Source of the DNA: Atopostipes sp963558565
GTDB lineage: Bacteria; Bacillota; Bacilli; Lactobacillales; Carnobacteriaceae_A
Direction of reading: 5' to 3'
Length of the DNA stretch: 64,000 nucleotides
Assembly: GCA_963558565.1 (NCBI GenBank)
Contig: CAUWGX010000001.1
Span: 248,001-312,000, forward strand
Shown here one piece after another: positions 1-8,073 of the stretch (positions within the stretch are counted from its first letter, which is position 1; each line of letters begins with the position of its first letter). Under the pieces are notes generated by a model that worked only from the letters and a program-made list of their open reading frames with translations, searched no databases and was not told the origin of the DNA. A program made the position numbers and the translations under genes.

Positions 1-895
1 CTTCATCGTCTAGCTCTACCGGATCTAAATGGCCTACGAGTTTAATATCAAACTCTTTAGCAAAATCTTTTTCGATGGTGTCAATGATTTTATGTGCTTC
101 CACAAGATCCCAGCGCGAGTCAATTTCAATATCGACGGTCGCAAATATTTTATTTGGCCCATATTTATGAAGTATTAAATCATGATAGCCAACTAATTTG
201 TTATAAGAGTCTAGTAATGTCTGCATACGATCAATTAACTCTGCATCCGGTCTAGTTCCTAACAGATCATTGGAGGATTCAATGATTGAAGTCACTCCTC
301 CATATAAAATAATTAAAGCAACCAATGCACCTATGTAGCCGTCGATATACCAATCCATCTGAATCTCAAGCCAATAAGAAAGGATAATGACGATGTTCAT
401 TAAAGTATCATAAAAGCTATCTTTAACTAGTGCTTGAATGGCATTCGAAGGATAATCCATATGCTTATTTTTATAGTAATAATAAATGCCCAACCCTATT
501 TTAATGAGCACAGAGACAATTAATAAAATAAGGACCAGGCGAGAACTAGCAACACTTGTCGGATCTAATATTTTTTCAATGGATGATATTAAAAATTGGA
601 AACCTACGACAACAATAATAATCGCTGTAAATAAACCGCTAATATATTCCGCGCGCTGATGCCCATAAGGGTGTTCGCGATCTGGGGGTTTATTTGCGAC
701 GTAAAAACCGCCAATAGTCAGCAAAGCACCTGCCGTATCTCCTAAACTATTCATTGCATCCGCTAGAATCGAAACACTACTAGCCATAAAACCAGCAATC
801 AATTTAATAATCACAAGCGCTAAATTGACAAATAAGCCGACTAAGCCGGTGCCAATTCCAACTCTTGTTCTTTTGTCTTGTTCAGATTGGTCCAT
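1..895 (-). CDS. Cation diffusion facilitator (CDF) transporter, partial
   Basis: The frame is open from an ATG at 895 to the left edge, giving about 298 residues without a stop, so the C-terminus lies outside the window. It starts MDQSEQDKRTRVGIG and has about six hydrophobic segments. The second carries the CDF metal signature ILADAMNSLGD (Asp at both ends of the HxxxD-like pattern, here D..N..D), and the cytoplasmic C-terminal domain follows (DAELIDRMQTLLDSYNKL). The family exports divalent metals (Zn, Fe, Mn, Cd) by proton antiport. AAAGGGAAG sits about eight bases before the ATG. The Asp-rich signature is more like MntE/FieF-type members than the His-containing Zn type, so Mn/Fe is a weak guess. 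Confidence 0.88.
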   Translation of the reverse strand, partial: MDQSEQDKRTRVGIGTGLVGLFVNLALVIIKLIAGFMASSVSILADAMNSLGDTAGALLTIGGFYVANKPPDREHPYGHQRAEYISGLFTAIIIVVVGFQFLISSIEKILDPTSVASSRLVLILLIVSVLIKIGLGIYYYYKNKHMDYPSNAIQALVKDSFYDTLMNIVIILSYWLEIQMDWYIDGYIGALVALIILYGGVTSIIESSNDLLGTRPDAELIDRMQTLLDSYNKLVGYHDLILHKYGPNKIFATVDIEIDSRWDLVEAHKIIDTIEKDFAKEFDIKLVGHLDPVELDDE

Positions 896-1057
896 GGCAT
901 CCACTTCCCTTTCTAAATCAATCTTTTTAAAATAGCTCTTAAAAACAAGCCTTTTTTTACGACACACAAACAATCATGGTAGTTATTTTAACATATATCG
1001 TCCGAGAAACTACCTTAAAGGCTAAAAGTTACTGTTTGTTTTTATTTCACACTTTTT

Positions 1058-1106
1058 CTTTATAATATAAGGTCACTTTCAAAAGAGGTTGCTCAATATT
1101 ATAAAG
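1058..1106. promoter_or_regulatory. Inverted repeat upstream of CDF gene
   Basis: The arms CTTTATAATA (1058-1067) and TATTATAAAG (1097-1106) are perfect complements 29 bases apart. They lie between the end of the CoADR-like gene and the start of the CDF transporter. The repeat could be a regulator site or the AT-rich core of the CDF promoter; no partner is identified. Confidence 0.3.
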
Positions 1107-1120
1107 ATAACTCAGAATAC

Positions 1121-1166
1121 AAAAAAAGACTTTTATTATTAAGTAGTTCTTTTAATAACAAAAGCC
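1121..1166 (-). terminator. Rho-independent terminator after CoADR-like gene
   Basis: Read on the minus strand, CTTTTGTTATTAA pairs with TTAATAATAAAAG and a seven-base T run follows. It lies just past the stop codon at 1185. Confidence 0.75.
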
Positions 1167-1184
1167 TTCGATGAAAGAATGATT

Positions 1185-2858
1185 TTATTCTCTATTTTTT
1201 TGGATATCTTTTAAAACGATTTGGTAGTTATTATTCCCACCCGATAAATTATAAACTTCTTTAAAGTCATTATTCAATAAAATTCTTTGAGCATTATAAG
1301 AAGTTTGACCTGTATTACAGTAAACAACTGTGCGTTTCTCTGGATCTAATTGATCAATATTTTCTCTTAATGATTTAAGCGGAATATTGATCGCATCTTC
1401 TATGTGTTCTTTTTCATAAGTTTCTTCATTACGAACATCTACGATAACGACTTCTTCTTTTTCCTCCATCATCCGTACTAAATCTTCCGGCATGATTAAT
1501 GGGGAGTTATCAAGCGCATTCGTTAAAGCCATTCCTGTGTACATTACAGGGTCTTTCGGTGTTGAAATTGGTGGTGTAAAAGCTAAGTCTAAATGGAAAA
1601 GATCAGAAACTTTCGCTCCTAGAGTCATTGCTGTCGCAAAAACATCAATTCTTCTTTCGACTCCTTCTGGACCAATCGTTTGCACCCCTAATAAAGTCTC
1701 CGTTTCAGGATCCGCAATCGCTTTAATTAACATGTCTTTCCCGCCCATGAATTTTAAAACATCTGGTTGTGTCGTTGTAAGAACCACAGGATCATAGCCC
1801 TTTTCACGAGCAGCAAGTTCAGTCATCCCGGTAGCTGCAATGGTTTGGCCAAATAATCTGACCGCTGAAGTCCCTAAGATTCCTCTAAACCGTAAATCGC
1901 CGCCTGTTATAACATCTCCAGCAATTCTTCCCATTTTCGTAGCCGTTGTGGCAAGAGGTAAATACATCGGTTCTTTTGTAATCGCATGATAAGCTTCCGC
2001 TACATCTCCAACAGCATATACCCCTGGAAGATTTGTTTCCATCTTATCGTTTACGGCGATCGCCCGCGTTTCTCCTAGCTCAACCCCGATCGATTCAGCA
2101 AGTACAGTGTTTGGGCGAACACCCGTGGCTAAGATGTATAAATCCGCTTCATAATCGTTTCCTTGTGAGGTGATCACATGTTCTAGACAATTTCCGTTGG
2201 CTGTTAATTCCACAACCCCTTCATTTCCATGGAACTTAACTTCATTTTCTTCAAGAATGTCCGCAATATAGGTCGACATATCATGATCTAACTGTGCCAT
2301 TGGATACTTTAAGAAATCAAGGGTGCGAACTTTTATACCTGCTTTTGTTAATTGTTCGGAAACACCTAAGCCGATATAACCTGTTCCAATAACAACTGCT
2401 GTTTTAGGGTTCGTTTCATTAATATAATTTTGTAATTTTCGACCTCGCTGGACGTTTTTTATTTGGAATAGATTATCAAATTCTCGCCCTCGAAAAACAG
2501 GCGGGACTCCAAAAACGGTTCCATTTGCAAAAACTAAGGCATCATAAGTATCTTCAAATTCTTCATTTGTCGTTAAGTTCTTAACAAAGACCGTTTTACG
2601 TTCATGGTCAATGCTTGTAACTTCATGGCTTGTGTGCACATCAATATTGTAATATTCTTTAAACCATTGTGGATTTTTAGGTACCAAGTCGTCCATACTA
2701 TCTACTTGACCACCGACCGCATAATGTGTTGCGAAACCAGCATGCGCTACATCCACGTCTCGATCGTAAATGACAATTTCGGCTTCTTCTGAATTTCTTC
2801 TCGCTCGAACAGCAGCATTCGTTCCTGCCGCCACCCCTCCAATAATGACTATTTTCAT
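1185..2858 (-). CDS. CoA-disulfide reductase-like flavoprotein with C-terminal rhodanese domain
   Basis: This 557-residue protein has an N-terminal FAD site (IIGGVAAGTNAA), a central NAD(P) site (VVIGTGYIGLGVSEQL, about 155-170), a second FAD motif (VYAVGDVAEA, about 277) and a rhodanese domain from about 460, with Cys514 in VVYCNTGQTS. That layout is the CoADR-RHD fusion, which reduces CoA disulfides or persulfides with NAD(P)H. The catalytic cysteine of the N-terminal part, normally in a FANCGLPY-type motif near residue 43, is replaced: the aligned stretch reads VAHAGFATHY, with Phe42 at the cysteine position. Classical CoA-disulfide reduction is therefore doubtful; oxidase or persulfide chemistry using Cys514 is possible. 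It has its own promoter and terminator. Confidence 0.85.
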   Translation of the reverse strand: MKIVIIGGVAAGTNAAVRARRNSEEAEIVIYDRDVDVAHAGFATHYAVGGQVDSMDDLVPKNPQWFKEYYNIDVHTSHEVTSIDHERKTVFVKNLTTNEEFEDTYDALVFANGTVFGVPPVFRGREFDNLFQIKNVQRGRKLQNYINETNPKTAVVIGTGYIGLGVSEQLTKAGIKVRTLDFLKYPMAQLDHDMSTYIADILEENEVKFHGNEGVVELTANGNCLEHVITSQGNDYEADLYILATGVRPNTVLAESIGVELGETRAIAVNDKMETNLPGVYAVGDVAEAYHAITKEPMYLPLATTATKMGRIAGDVITGGDLRFRGILGTSAVRLFGQTIAATGMTELAAREKGYDPVVLTTTQPDVLKFMGGKDMLIKAIADPETETLLGVQTIGPEGVERRIDVFATAMTLGAKVSDLFHLDLAFTPPISTPKDPVMYTGMALTNALDNSPLIMPEDLVRMMEEKEEVVIVDVRNEETYEKEHIEDAINIPLKSLRENIDQLDPEKRTVVYCNTGQTSYNAQRILLNNDFKEVYNLSGGNNNYQIVLKDIQKNRE

Positions 2859-2885
2859 AATATATCCCCAATTCTTTTGTTAAGT

Positions 2886-2901
2886 TGTGATACACCTCAC
2901 G
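2886..2901. promoter_or_regulatory. CRP/FNR-family type operator
   Basis: TGTGATACACCTCACG is an interrupted palindrome of the form TGTGA-N6-TCAC(A), the half-site pattern of CRP/FNR-family regulators such as ArcR and Flp. It lies between the -10 box (2913-2918) and the CoADR-like start codon, where binding would most likely repress. Its assignment to a family is by motif only. Confidence 0.45.
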
Positions 2902-2912
2902 GATGCGGTCAC

Positions 2913-2941
2913 ATTATACCCTGAACTTTCTGTTTCGTCAA
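2913..2941 (-). promoter_or_regulatory. Sigma-A promoter of CoADR-like gene
   Basis: On the minus strand TTGACG (2936-2941) and TATAAT (2913-2918) are separated by 17 bases. This is a near-perfect vegetative promoter about 50 bases before the ATG at 2858. Confidence 0.85.
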
Positions 2942-2974
2942 AAAATATTTAAAAACTTATTTTTAAAAAATTAT

Positions 2975-3016
2975 AAACAAAAGAAGAAGAGTGCTTGTCT
3001 CCTGCCTCTTCTTCCT
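2975..3016 (-). terminator. Terminator after OYE-family gene
   Basis: GAAGAAGAG (2983-2991) pairs with CTCTTCTTC (3006-3014). On the minus strand the hairpin is followed by a T-rich stretch. It lies downstream of the stop at 3032. Confidence 0.75.
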
Positions 3017-3031
3017 TCTTTATATATTGAT

Positions 3032-4156
3032 TTAATCTACAATAGGAAGCCATCCGGGACGACTGCGGACATATTCCCACATCGCATCAGGTATGAGTAA
3101 ATCTTCACGATCATCCGCTTCAATGACTTTCCGTAAAGCTTCTTCTTCCCCTGCTTTTACTTTATCGACCCAGTCCGGCTCCACAATTAACTCACGTCCT
3201 AAGGCAATTAAAGGAACCCCTAACTCATCCATCGCATCGACAGCATCTTGCGGCGTAATGACATTGCCTACACCAATTAAAGGAACTTCTTCACCCACAG
3301 CTTCTTGAAGCTGCTTCAAGACAGGCTCTTTATCCATTTCATTTCTCAATGAATTACCAAAAATATTGCCGAGCGAAACGTGGAAATAATCTAAATCATA
3401 AATTTTCAGCTCTTCTAATAAAGCAATTGTATCTTGAATCGTAATTCCAGGCTCTTCTATTTCTTCTGGGGAGACTCGATAGCCAAAAATAAAGGGTTTT
3501 GTTGCATATTTATCAATGGCTTGTTTAGCAGCATTCACTACTTCAATTGGGAAATTCATTCTCTTTTCTAAATTACCACCCCAATAGTCCGTCCGCACAT
3601 TTGAATGAGGCGAAAAGAATTGTTGGATTAAGTAAGTATTTGCTCCATGCAATTCAACGCCATCAAAACCAGCCTCAATTGCTCTTCTCGTGGCTTCTCC
3701 AAAAGAATGAACGAGCTCTTCAATTTCTTCGTCCGCTAACGCCCGTGGTATTTCAGCATCTTCACGTAGAGCGGGGACTTCACTCGCGCTGACTGGACGT
3801 TCTCCTCTTAATGATCGGCGAGAACCCATCCGACCGACATGAAAAATTTGTAAAATAGCTTTTGATCCTGTGGCTTGGATGGTTTGAGCTAACTTAGCCA
3901 AACTCTCCACTCGATTATCTGCTGAAACACTTGGCGAAGAAGCGAATTTTCCGTTTTCTTGTACATGCGCACAAGCGGTAATAATTGCACCAACCCCTCC
4001 TCCTCGTCGTTCGTAATACATATGTTCATCTGTTGTAAACATGCCATTTTCAAAGGATGCACTTGTCGTCATTGGCGCCATTAATAAACGATTATCAAGT
4101 GTGACTCCTGATTTAAATGTAAAAGGTTCAAATAACTGTTCGTACTTGGGATCCAT
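3032..4156 (-). CDS. NADH-dependent flavin oxidoreductase, old yellow enzyme family
   Basis: The 374-residue TIM-barrel flavoprotein opens with LFEPFTFKSGVTLDNRLLMAPM, the usual FMN-binding start of this family. It carries the substrate-site motif DGVELHGANTYLIQQFFSP (about 165-183) and a C-terminal phosphate-binding segment (VPLIALGRELIVEPDW). It resembles B. subtilis YqiG and LAB NADH:flavin oxidoreductases, which reduce the C=C bonds of enones, quinones or similar electrophiles using NAD(P)H. That fits the electrophile-detoxification genes that follow. AGGAGG precedes the start by about 11 bases. The physiological substrate cannot be read from sequence. Confidence 0.9.
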   Translation of the reverse strand: MDPKYEQLFEPFTFKSGVTLDNRLLMAPMTTSASFENGMFTTDEHMYYERRGGGVGAIITACAHVQENGKFASSPSVSADNRVESLAKLAQTIQATGSKAILQIFHVGRMGSRRSLRGERPVSASEVPALREDAEIPRALADEEIEELVHSFGEATRRAIEAGFDGVELHGANTYLIQQFFSPHSNVRTDYWGGNLEKRMNFPIEVVNAAKQAIDKYATKPFIFGYRVSPEEIEEPGITIQDTIALLEELKIYDLDYFHVSLGNIFGNSLRNEMDKEPVLKQLQEAVGEEVPLIGVGNVITPQDAVDAMDELGVPLIALGRELIVEPDWVDKVKAGEEEALRKVIEADDREDLLIPDAMWEYVRSRPGWLPIVD

Positions 4157-4220
4157 ACCATAACTTCCTCCTTTAAAGATACTTGTTTTTAATTATAGCA
4201 AGAAAATTTAAAAATAAGTA

Positions 4221-4745
4221 TTAATTGCTTTTCAAGGATTTGATGAACCATCTGTTCATTAAGCCATGTTCACTCCCACTTAAAGGTTCAGATAAAGCTT
4301 TAAATCCAAAATATTCATAAATTTCATTGGCATCACTTAGGACATCAATCGTTTCAATATATAAACGTTCATACCCTTCTGTTTTGGCAAAATCTTCTGC
4401 CGTCTTATACAGTAAGCTTCCATAGCCTTTCCCTTGATAAGCTTCCATAATATAAAACTTCTGTAATTCAGCTACTCCTTCATGGTCACTAAAAGGACCG
4501 ATCCCTACGCCACCAATCACTTCTTGGTCTTGCACAAGAACCCAATACTCACCCTTTGGTAATGTTTGATAATATTCAGAAAGGGTGGCTAATTGTGGAT
4601 CATAGTAAGCCGTTCCCGGTACGTTTAAATGGTATTTCTCTAAAATATTTTGGATGATTTCATAAATTGCTTGATCATCTTTAGCTTCAATTGGTCGAAT
4701 GGTTACATTATGTTTTGAAATTTTAAAAATCCTTTCTACTACCAT
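4221..4745 (-). CDS. GNAT family N-acetyltransferase
   Basis: A 174-residue protein with the GNAT fold: VTIRPIEAKDDQAIYEII at the start and the acetyl-CoA pyrophosphate loop in FYIMEAYQGKGYGSLLYKTA (Q/RxxGxG/A) at about 112-131. It transfers an acetyl group to an unknown amine. The start is uncertain: the ATG at 4745 lacks a clear ribosome site, while AGAAAGGA lies inside the first codons, so translation may begin a few codons later. No partner gene is implied by context. Confidence 0.85.
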   Translation of the reverse strand: MVVERIFKISKHNVTIRPIEAKDDQAIYEIIQNILEKYHLNVPGTAYYDPQLATLSEYYQTLPKGEYWVLVQDQEVIGGVGIGPFSDHEGVAELQKFYIMEAYQGKGYGSLLYKTAEDFAKTEGYERLYIETIDVLSDANEIYEYFGFKALSEPLSGSEHGLMNRWFIKSLKSN

Positions 4746-4805
4746 AGCTATAAGTCATATACTTTTTCTCTCGTTGTTAAAGATCGTACCATAAATAACC
4801 AAACA

Positions 4806-4846
4806 CAAAAAAACTGTCCATCTTTGAATAAAAAAGACGAACAGTT
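4806..4846 (-). terminator. Terminator after the dioxygenase pair
   Basis: On the minus strand ACTGTTCGTCTTT pairs with AAAGATGGACAGT (one mismatch), and a run of seven T follows. It closes the two-gene dioxygenase operon. Confidence 0.8.
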
Positions 4847-4855
4847 GATAGAACT

Positions 4856-5746
4856 TTAAAGATTTAATTTTGGTAAACTTCTTTCAATGTCTGCACGATC
4901 TTCTTCATATTCAGCTGGCAGCATTAAAGTGGAGCCTAAAGTAGCAAATGATTCATCCACTGTAAAGCCCGGCCCCTCTGTCGCTAATTCGTAAATAATT
5001 TGGCCGGGATCTTTAAAGTATGCGGAGTAAAAATATTTTCGATTTTGAATGGCTGTGATTGGATAGTGAGCGGCTATCGCTTCTTCCCAGCTCTTTAAAT
5101 GCTCTTTATCTGGCACTGACCAGGCGATATGATGTACTGTGCCAATGCCTAGACGACCTCTTTTAGTAAATTTACGATGAATTAACACCTCTTGGCCCTC
5201 TACACCCGTCATTTTTAAGTGATAATACTTCGGGGTCACTTTATGAAGAAGTAAGCCCATTTCTTGCATAAGAAACTCCAGTGTATGAATTGGATCGCTA
5301 GAAAGCAACTCCACTCCATGTAAACCTATAATCTGCTGATTATCGCTCGTTTCCTCTGCTTCTATCAGAGCTAAATGTAAATGATGAGGGTCTTGAAAGA
5401 AGAGAGCTGTTTTTTGAAACAATGTGTCTTCCGTATAAGTCACTGCCTGTTGGTTTAAATACGTTTTCCAATGATGCAGTGTATTCTTCGGGATGCTAAA
5501 AGCAATGCGACGGACTTGACCTGCCCCGACACGTCCTATTGGATTTTCTTCATGTGGAAAAAAGGTGATAATACTGGCCGGATCGACTTGCTCGTTCGCA
5601 AAGTATAAATGATACATCGCTTTATTTTCAAAGTTAATCGTCTGTTTAACTAGGCGTAACCCTAAAACATCGCGATAAAAATATAAATTTTCGTTCGGAT
5701 TAGCCACTGTTGCAGAAATATGATGAATACGCTGGATGGGCTTCAT
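4856..5746 (-). CDS. Ring-cleaving dioxygenase, VOC/glyoxalase superfamily (second copy)
   Basis: The 296-residue protein has two tandem VOC modules (IQRIHHISATVANPNEN at the N-terminus and TVHHIAWSVPDKEHLKSWEE in the second half). Candidate metal ligands are His8 or His9 in the first module, the His pair of TVHHIAW, and a Glu near YELATEGPG. It is a shorter paralogue of the gene upstream and starts 21 bases after it, so the two are co-transcribed. MhqO/MhqE-type enzymes cleave or detoxify quinones and catechols. Identity between the copies is moderate and the N-terminal half lacks a segment present in the other copy, so the substrates may differ. Confidence 0.87.
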   Translation of the reverse strand: MKPIQRIHHISATVANPNENLYFYRDVLGLRLVKQTINFENKAMYHLYFANEQVDPASIITFFPHEENPIGRVGAGQVRRIAFSIPKNTLHHWKTYLNQQAVTYTEDTLFQKTALFFQDPHHLHLALIEAEETSDNQQIIGLHGVELLSSDPIHTLEFLMQEMGLLLHKVTPKYYHLKMTGVEGQEVLIHRKFTKRGRLGIGTVHHIAWSVPDKEHLKSWEEAIAAHYPITAIQNRKYFYSAYFKDPGQIIYELATEGPGFTVDESFATLGSTLMLPAEYEEDRADIERSLPKLNL

Positions 5747-5767
5747 AGAAATCTCGAACCTCTCTTT

Positions 5768-6736
5768 TTACTGCTTCGTATGGTCGACGGTCGTATCAAA
5801 TGGACGGATCTTTTGTTCAATTTCTTCTCGTTGAGCTTCAAATTCTGCCGGAAGTGCTAAACTCTCTCCTAATGTTTCGTATGGCTCGTCAATCGTAAAG
5901 CCTGGATCGTCTGAAGAAAGTTCAAATAAGACATGACCGACTCGCACATATAATGCACCAAAATAATGACGCTCAATAAATCCAGAATGGTGGAATAAGT
6001 TTTGACTATATAGTTTTTCCCAAGCTTTAAGGGCTTCTCTATTTTCAACACGGAGAGCGATATGGTGAACTTCACCATTGCCCGGTTCAGCTACTGGTAG
6101 CTCTTCATCATGTCTGAGGATAATTTGTCCGCCGTTGCCCCCTTCGCCGACTTCAAGTAAAACCGCATCTTTTTCTTCCGCTACGATTTCAAACCCATAG
6201 AAGTCCAGCAAATGATCTTTAAATTTTTCAAAATAAGAAACGGTAATTTCAACCGGTCCTAAACCATAAACCACATATTCATTTGGAACAGGACTTAACT
6301 CCCAACCTTCACCAGGAGCCATACCTTCATTACCCACATCCGATACTAATTGATAACGTTGTCCATCAGGCTCTTCAAAAGGGAGTACTTTCTTCCCAAA
6401 TACTTCTTGAATCCCCTCATGTTTGACATTATATTGATCAAAACGCTCCATATAATATTGCAGCGCCTCATCATTGGGCACTCGTAATCCTACGCGTGTC
6501 ACGGAGTTCGTACCATGCTTTCCAGGTTGTGAATGTTCATTCGCAAAAAAAGTCATCGTTGTGCCGGGTGTTCCGATATGATCTGCATAATAAGTGTGGT
6601 ATGTTTGAATATCGTCTTGATTAATTGTTTTTTTAACTAAACGCATTCCTAATATATTGGTAAAAAATTCATAATTTCGAACAACATCGTCTGTCACTGC
6701 TGTAACGTGATGAATGCCTAATAATGATTTATCCAT
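5768..6736 (-). CDS. mhqO: Ring-cleaving dioxygenase MhqO-like, VOC superfamily
   Basis: The 322-residue protein has paired VOC modules, starting LLGIHHVTAVTDDVVRNYEF and with EVHHIALRVENREALKAWEK in the second half, and ends with the typical ALPAEFEAQREEIEQKI tail. This is the MhqO class, induced by hydroquinones and catechol in B. subtilis. AAAGGGG lies eight bases before the ATG. It is the first gene of a two-gene operon whose promoter carries a near-consensus MhqR box directly after the -10 box and a weaker copy upstream of the -35 box, so repression by an MhqR-type MarR protein and induction by quinones is the likely control. No mhqR gene is in the window. Confidence 0.88.
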   Translation of the reverse strand: MDKSLLGIHHVTAVTDDVVRNYEFFTNILGMRLVKKTINQDDIQTYHTYYADHIGTPGTTMTFFANEHSQPGKHGTNSVTRVGLRVPNDEALQYYMERFDQYNVKHEGIQEVFGKKVLPFEEPDGQRYQLVSDVGNEGMAPGEGWELSPVPNEYVVYGLGPVEITVSYFEKFKDHLLDFYGFEIVAEEKDAVLLEVGEGGNGGQIILRHDEELPVAEPGNGEVHHIALRVENREALKAWEKLYSQNLFHHSGFIERHYFGALYVRVGHVLFELSSDDPGFTIDEPYETLGESLALPAEFEAQREEIEQKIRPFDTTVDHTKQ

Positions 6737-6770
6737 ATTTATAACCCCTTTGTTTATTCATTCTTTGTTT

Positions 6771-6788
6771 TATTTCGAATTCGAGATA
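6771..6788. promoter_or_regulatory. MhqR-type operator O1
   Basis: TATTTCGAATTCGAGATA is one base from the palindrome TATCTCGAATTCGAGATA described for MhqR in B. subtilis (consensus recalled, not looked up). It sits immediately downstream of the -10 box of the dioxygenase operon, a classic repression position. Confidence 0.75.
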
Positions 6789-6817
6789 ATTATACCAAGT
6801 TCCCTCTTAGTAAGCAA
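6789..6817 (-). promoter_or_regulatory. Sigma-A promoter of dioxygenase operon
   Basis: On the minus strand TTGCTT (6812-6817) and TATAAT (6789-6794) are separated by 17 bases. Confidence 0.85.
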
Positions 6818-6823
6818 GTATAA

Positions 6824-6841
6824 AACTTCGAATTAAAGATA
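6824..6841. promoter_or_regulatory. Possible second MhqR-type operator O2
   Basis: AACTTCGAATTAAAGATA matches 13 of 18 positions of the MhqR palindrome. Its centre is 53 bases from that of O1, about five helical turns, upstream of the -35 box. Confidence 0.45.
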
Positions 6842-6849
6842 TTTTATAA

Positions 6850-6880
6850 AAATAAAAAGAGGCCTTAATCAGACCTCTTG
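6850..6880 (-). terminator. Terminator after quinone oxidoreductase gene
   Basis: AAGAGG and CCTCTT arms (6857-6879) are followed on the minus strand by a T-rich run. It separates the gene at 6891 from the dioxygenase promoter. Confidence 0.65.
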
Positions 6881-6890
6881 CTTCTTTCTA

Positions 6891-7880
6891 TTAAGATTCT
6901 TCTCTAATTTTAAAAATAGTTCGTCCACTTCCGGAAGTTTCCATTAAACTTTTATGGGCTATAGAAGCTTCTTCTAAAGAGAATTCATGACCAATCACTG
7001 GTTTTAATACACCGGTATCTAAAAAGGCAAAGATCCCATGACGCATTTCATTCATGGCTTTTTCTCCAGGATTGATGACTGTCATTCCTGTGATTATAGC
7101 TTCATTGGTCATTAAATTTCGCGGGGTTATTTCAATTGTGTCGCGACTGCCTACAATAACAATACGTCCAGCATCCGCGATTACTTTTGTGTCTGTTTCT
7201 AAATTTGCATTGGCTAAAAATTCAATAATGACATCAGGGCCTTTATCCTCTGTTACTTCTAAAAGTTTTTCTTTATTTTCAGCGGTCACGTGAGGAATTG
7301 CGTAGTCAGCACCCATCTTTAAAATACTTTCTCGGCCTTCTTCAGTACTGGAAGTCCCGATCACAATCGCTCCAATCGCTTTAGCCATCTGTACAGCCAA
7401 GCTGCCTACTGCTCCACTTCCTCCATGAATGAGAACTATTTCGCCGGCTTTGATTTGAGCTTTTTGAAACAAAGCACGATAAGCTGTAAATGCTGGAATA
7501 CCTAAACCTGCTCCTTCTTTGTAAGAAACATGGTCAGGAAGAAGATGAACACTCTCAGCATCCACTACTACTTTTTCCGCATAGGTTCCTGTGTTGTGTT
7601 CAGCCCCAAAGGCACTTAAGTAAACCCGATCGCCCACCTTTACATTTTCCACATCGGCTCCGACTGCTTCTACTTCGCCCGCCCCATCATAACCAGGAAC
7701 ATAAGGTAAATCAGGCACATTATAGGCATATTCTCCGGTAATCGTATATACCTCATTGGGATTAATGCCGGTTGCGTAAAGTTTGATTTTTACTTCATGT
7801 TCATTTGGAGAGGGCTCTTCCACCTCTGCCATCTTTAACACTTCAGGTCCGCCAAATTCTTCAATTTGTACTGCCTTCAT
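6891..7880 (-). CDS. Zinc-independent quinone oxidoreductase (NADPH:quinone reductase, MDR family)
   Basis: The 329-residue medium-chain dehydrogenase/reductase has the GroES-like N-terminal half (PYVPGYDGAGEVEAVGADVENVKVGDRVY) and a Rossmann site at about 150 (VLIHGGSGAVGSLAVQMAKAIGA, the AxxGxxG-like quinone reductase form). The cysteines and histidines that bind zinc in alcohol dehydrogenases are absent, so a quinone or enone reductase is expected. It reads toward the dioxygenase operon, is preceded by TGGAGGTC and has its own promoter. Its placement next to MhqR-type genes supports a role in electrophile stress, but no MhqR box is evident in its promoter. Confidence 0.88.
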   Translation of the reverse strand: MKAVQIEEFGGPEVLKMAEVEEPSPNEHEVKIKLYATGINPNEVYTITGEYAYNVPDLPYVPGYDGAGEVEAVGADVENVKVGDRVYLSAFGAEHNTGTYAEKVVVDAESVHLLPDHVSYKEGAGLGIPAFTAYRALFQKAQIKAGEIVLIHGGSGAVGSLAVQMAKAIGAIVIGTSSTEEGRESILKMGADYAIPHVTAENKEKLLEVTEDKGPDVIIEFLANANLETDTKVIADAGRIVIVGSRDTIEITPRNLMTNEAIITGMTVINPGEKAMNEMRHGIFAFLDTGVLKPVIGHEFSLEEASIAHKSLMETSGSGRTIFKIREES

Positions 7881-7907
7881 TGAATGACCTCCATTTATTT
7901 TAGTTTC

Positions 7908-7936
7908 ATCATATCATTTTAAGAAAACGATCACAA
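7908..7936 (-). promoter_or_regulatory. Promoter of quinone oxidoreductase gene
   Basis: On the minus strand TTGTGA (7931-7936) and TATGAT (7908-7913) are 17 bases apart. The upstream side contains two copies of AACGATC, which may be a regulator site. Confidence 0.7.
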
Positions 7937-7988
7937 AAACGATCGACTGTTTCTTTAAAAAAAACAAAGAGAATATTTACAATCGTAA

Positions 7989-8008
7989 TCAAATTACTAG
8001 TAATTTGA
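7989..8008. promoter_or_regulatory. Perfect 20-bp palindrome before tcyP
   Basis: TCAAATTACTAGTAATTTGA is fully self-complementary. It lies about 65 bases before the tcyP start codon, in the divergent spacer between the quinone oxidoreductase and tcyP. It is probably an operator; I cannot name the regulator. Confidence 0.55.
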
Positions 8009-8073
8009 GATAATATTTAATACAATGTATCAGCACAAAGTTTAATATTCTAATGAATATGGGAGGGTAAAAA

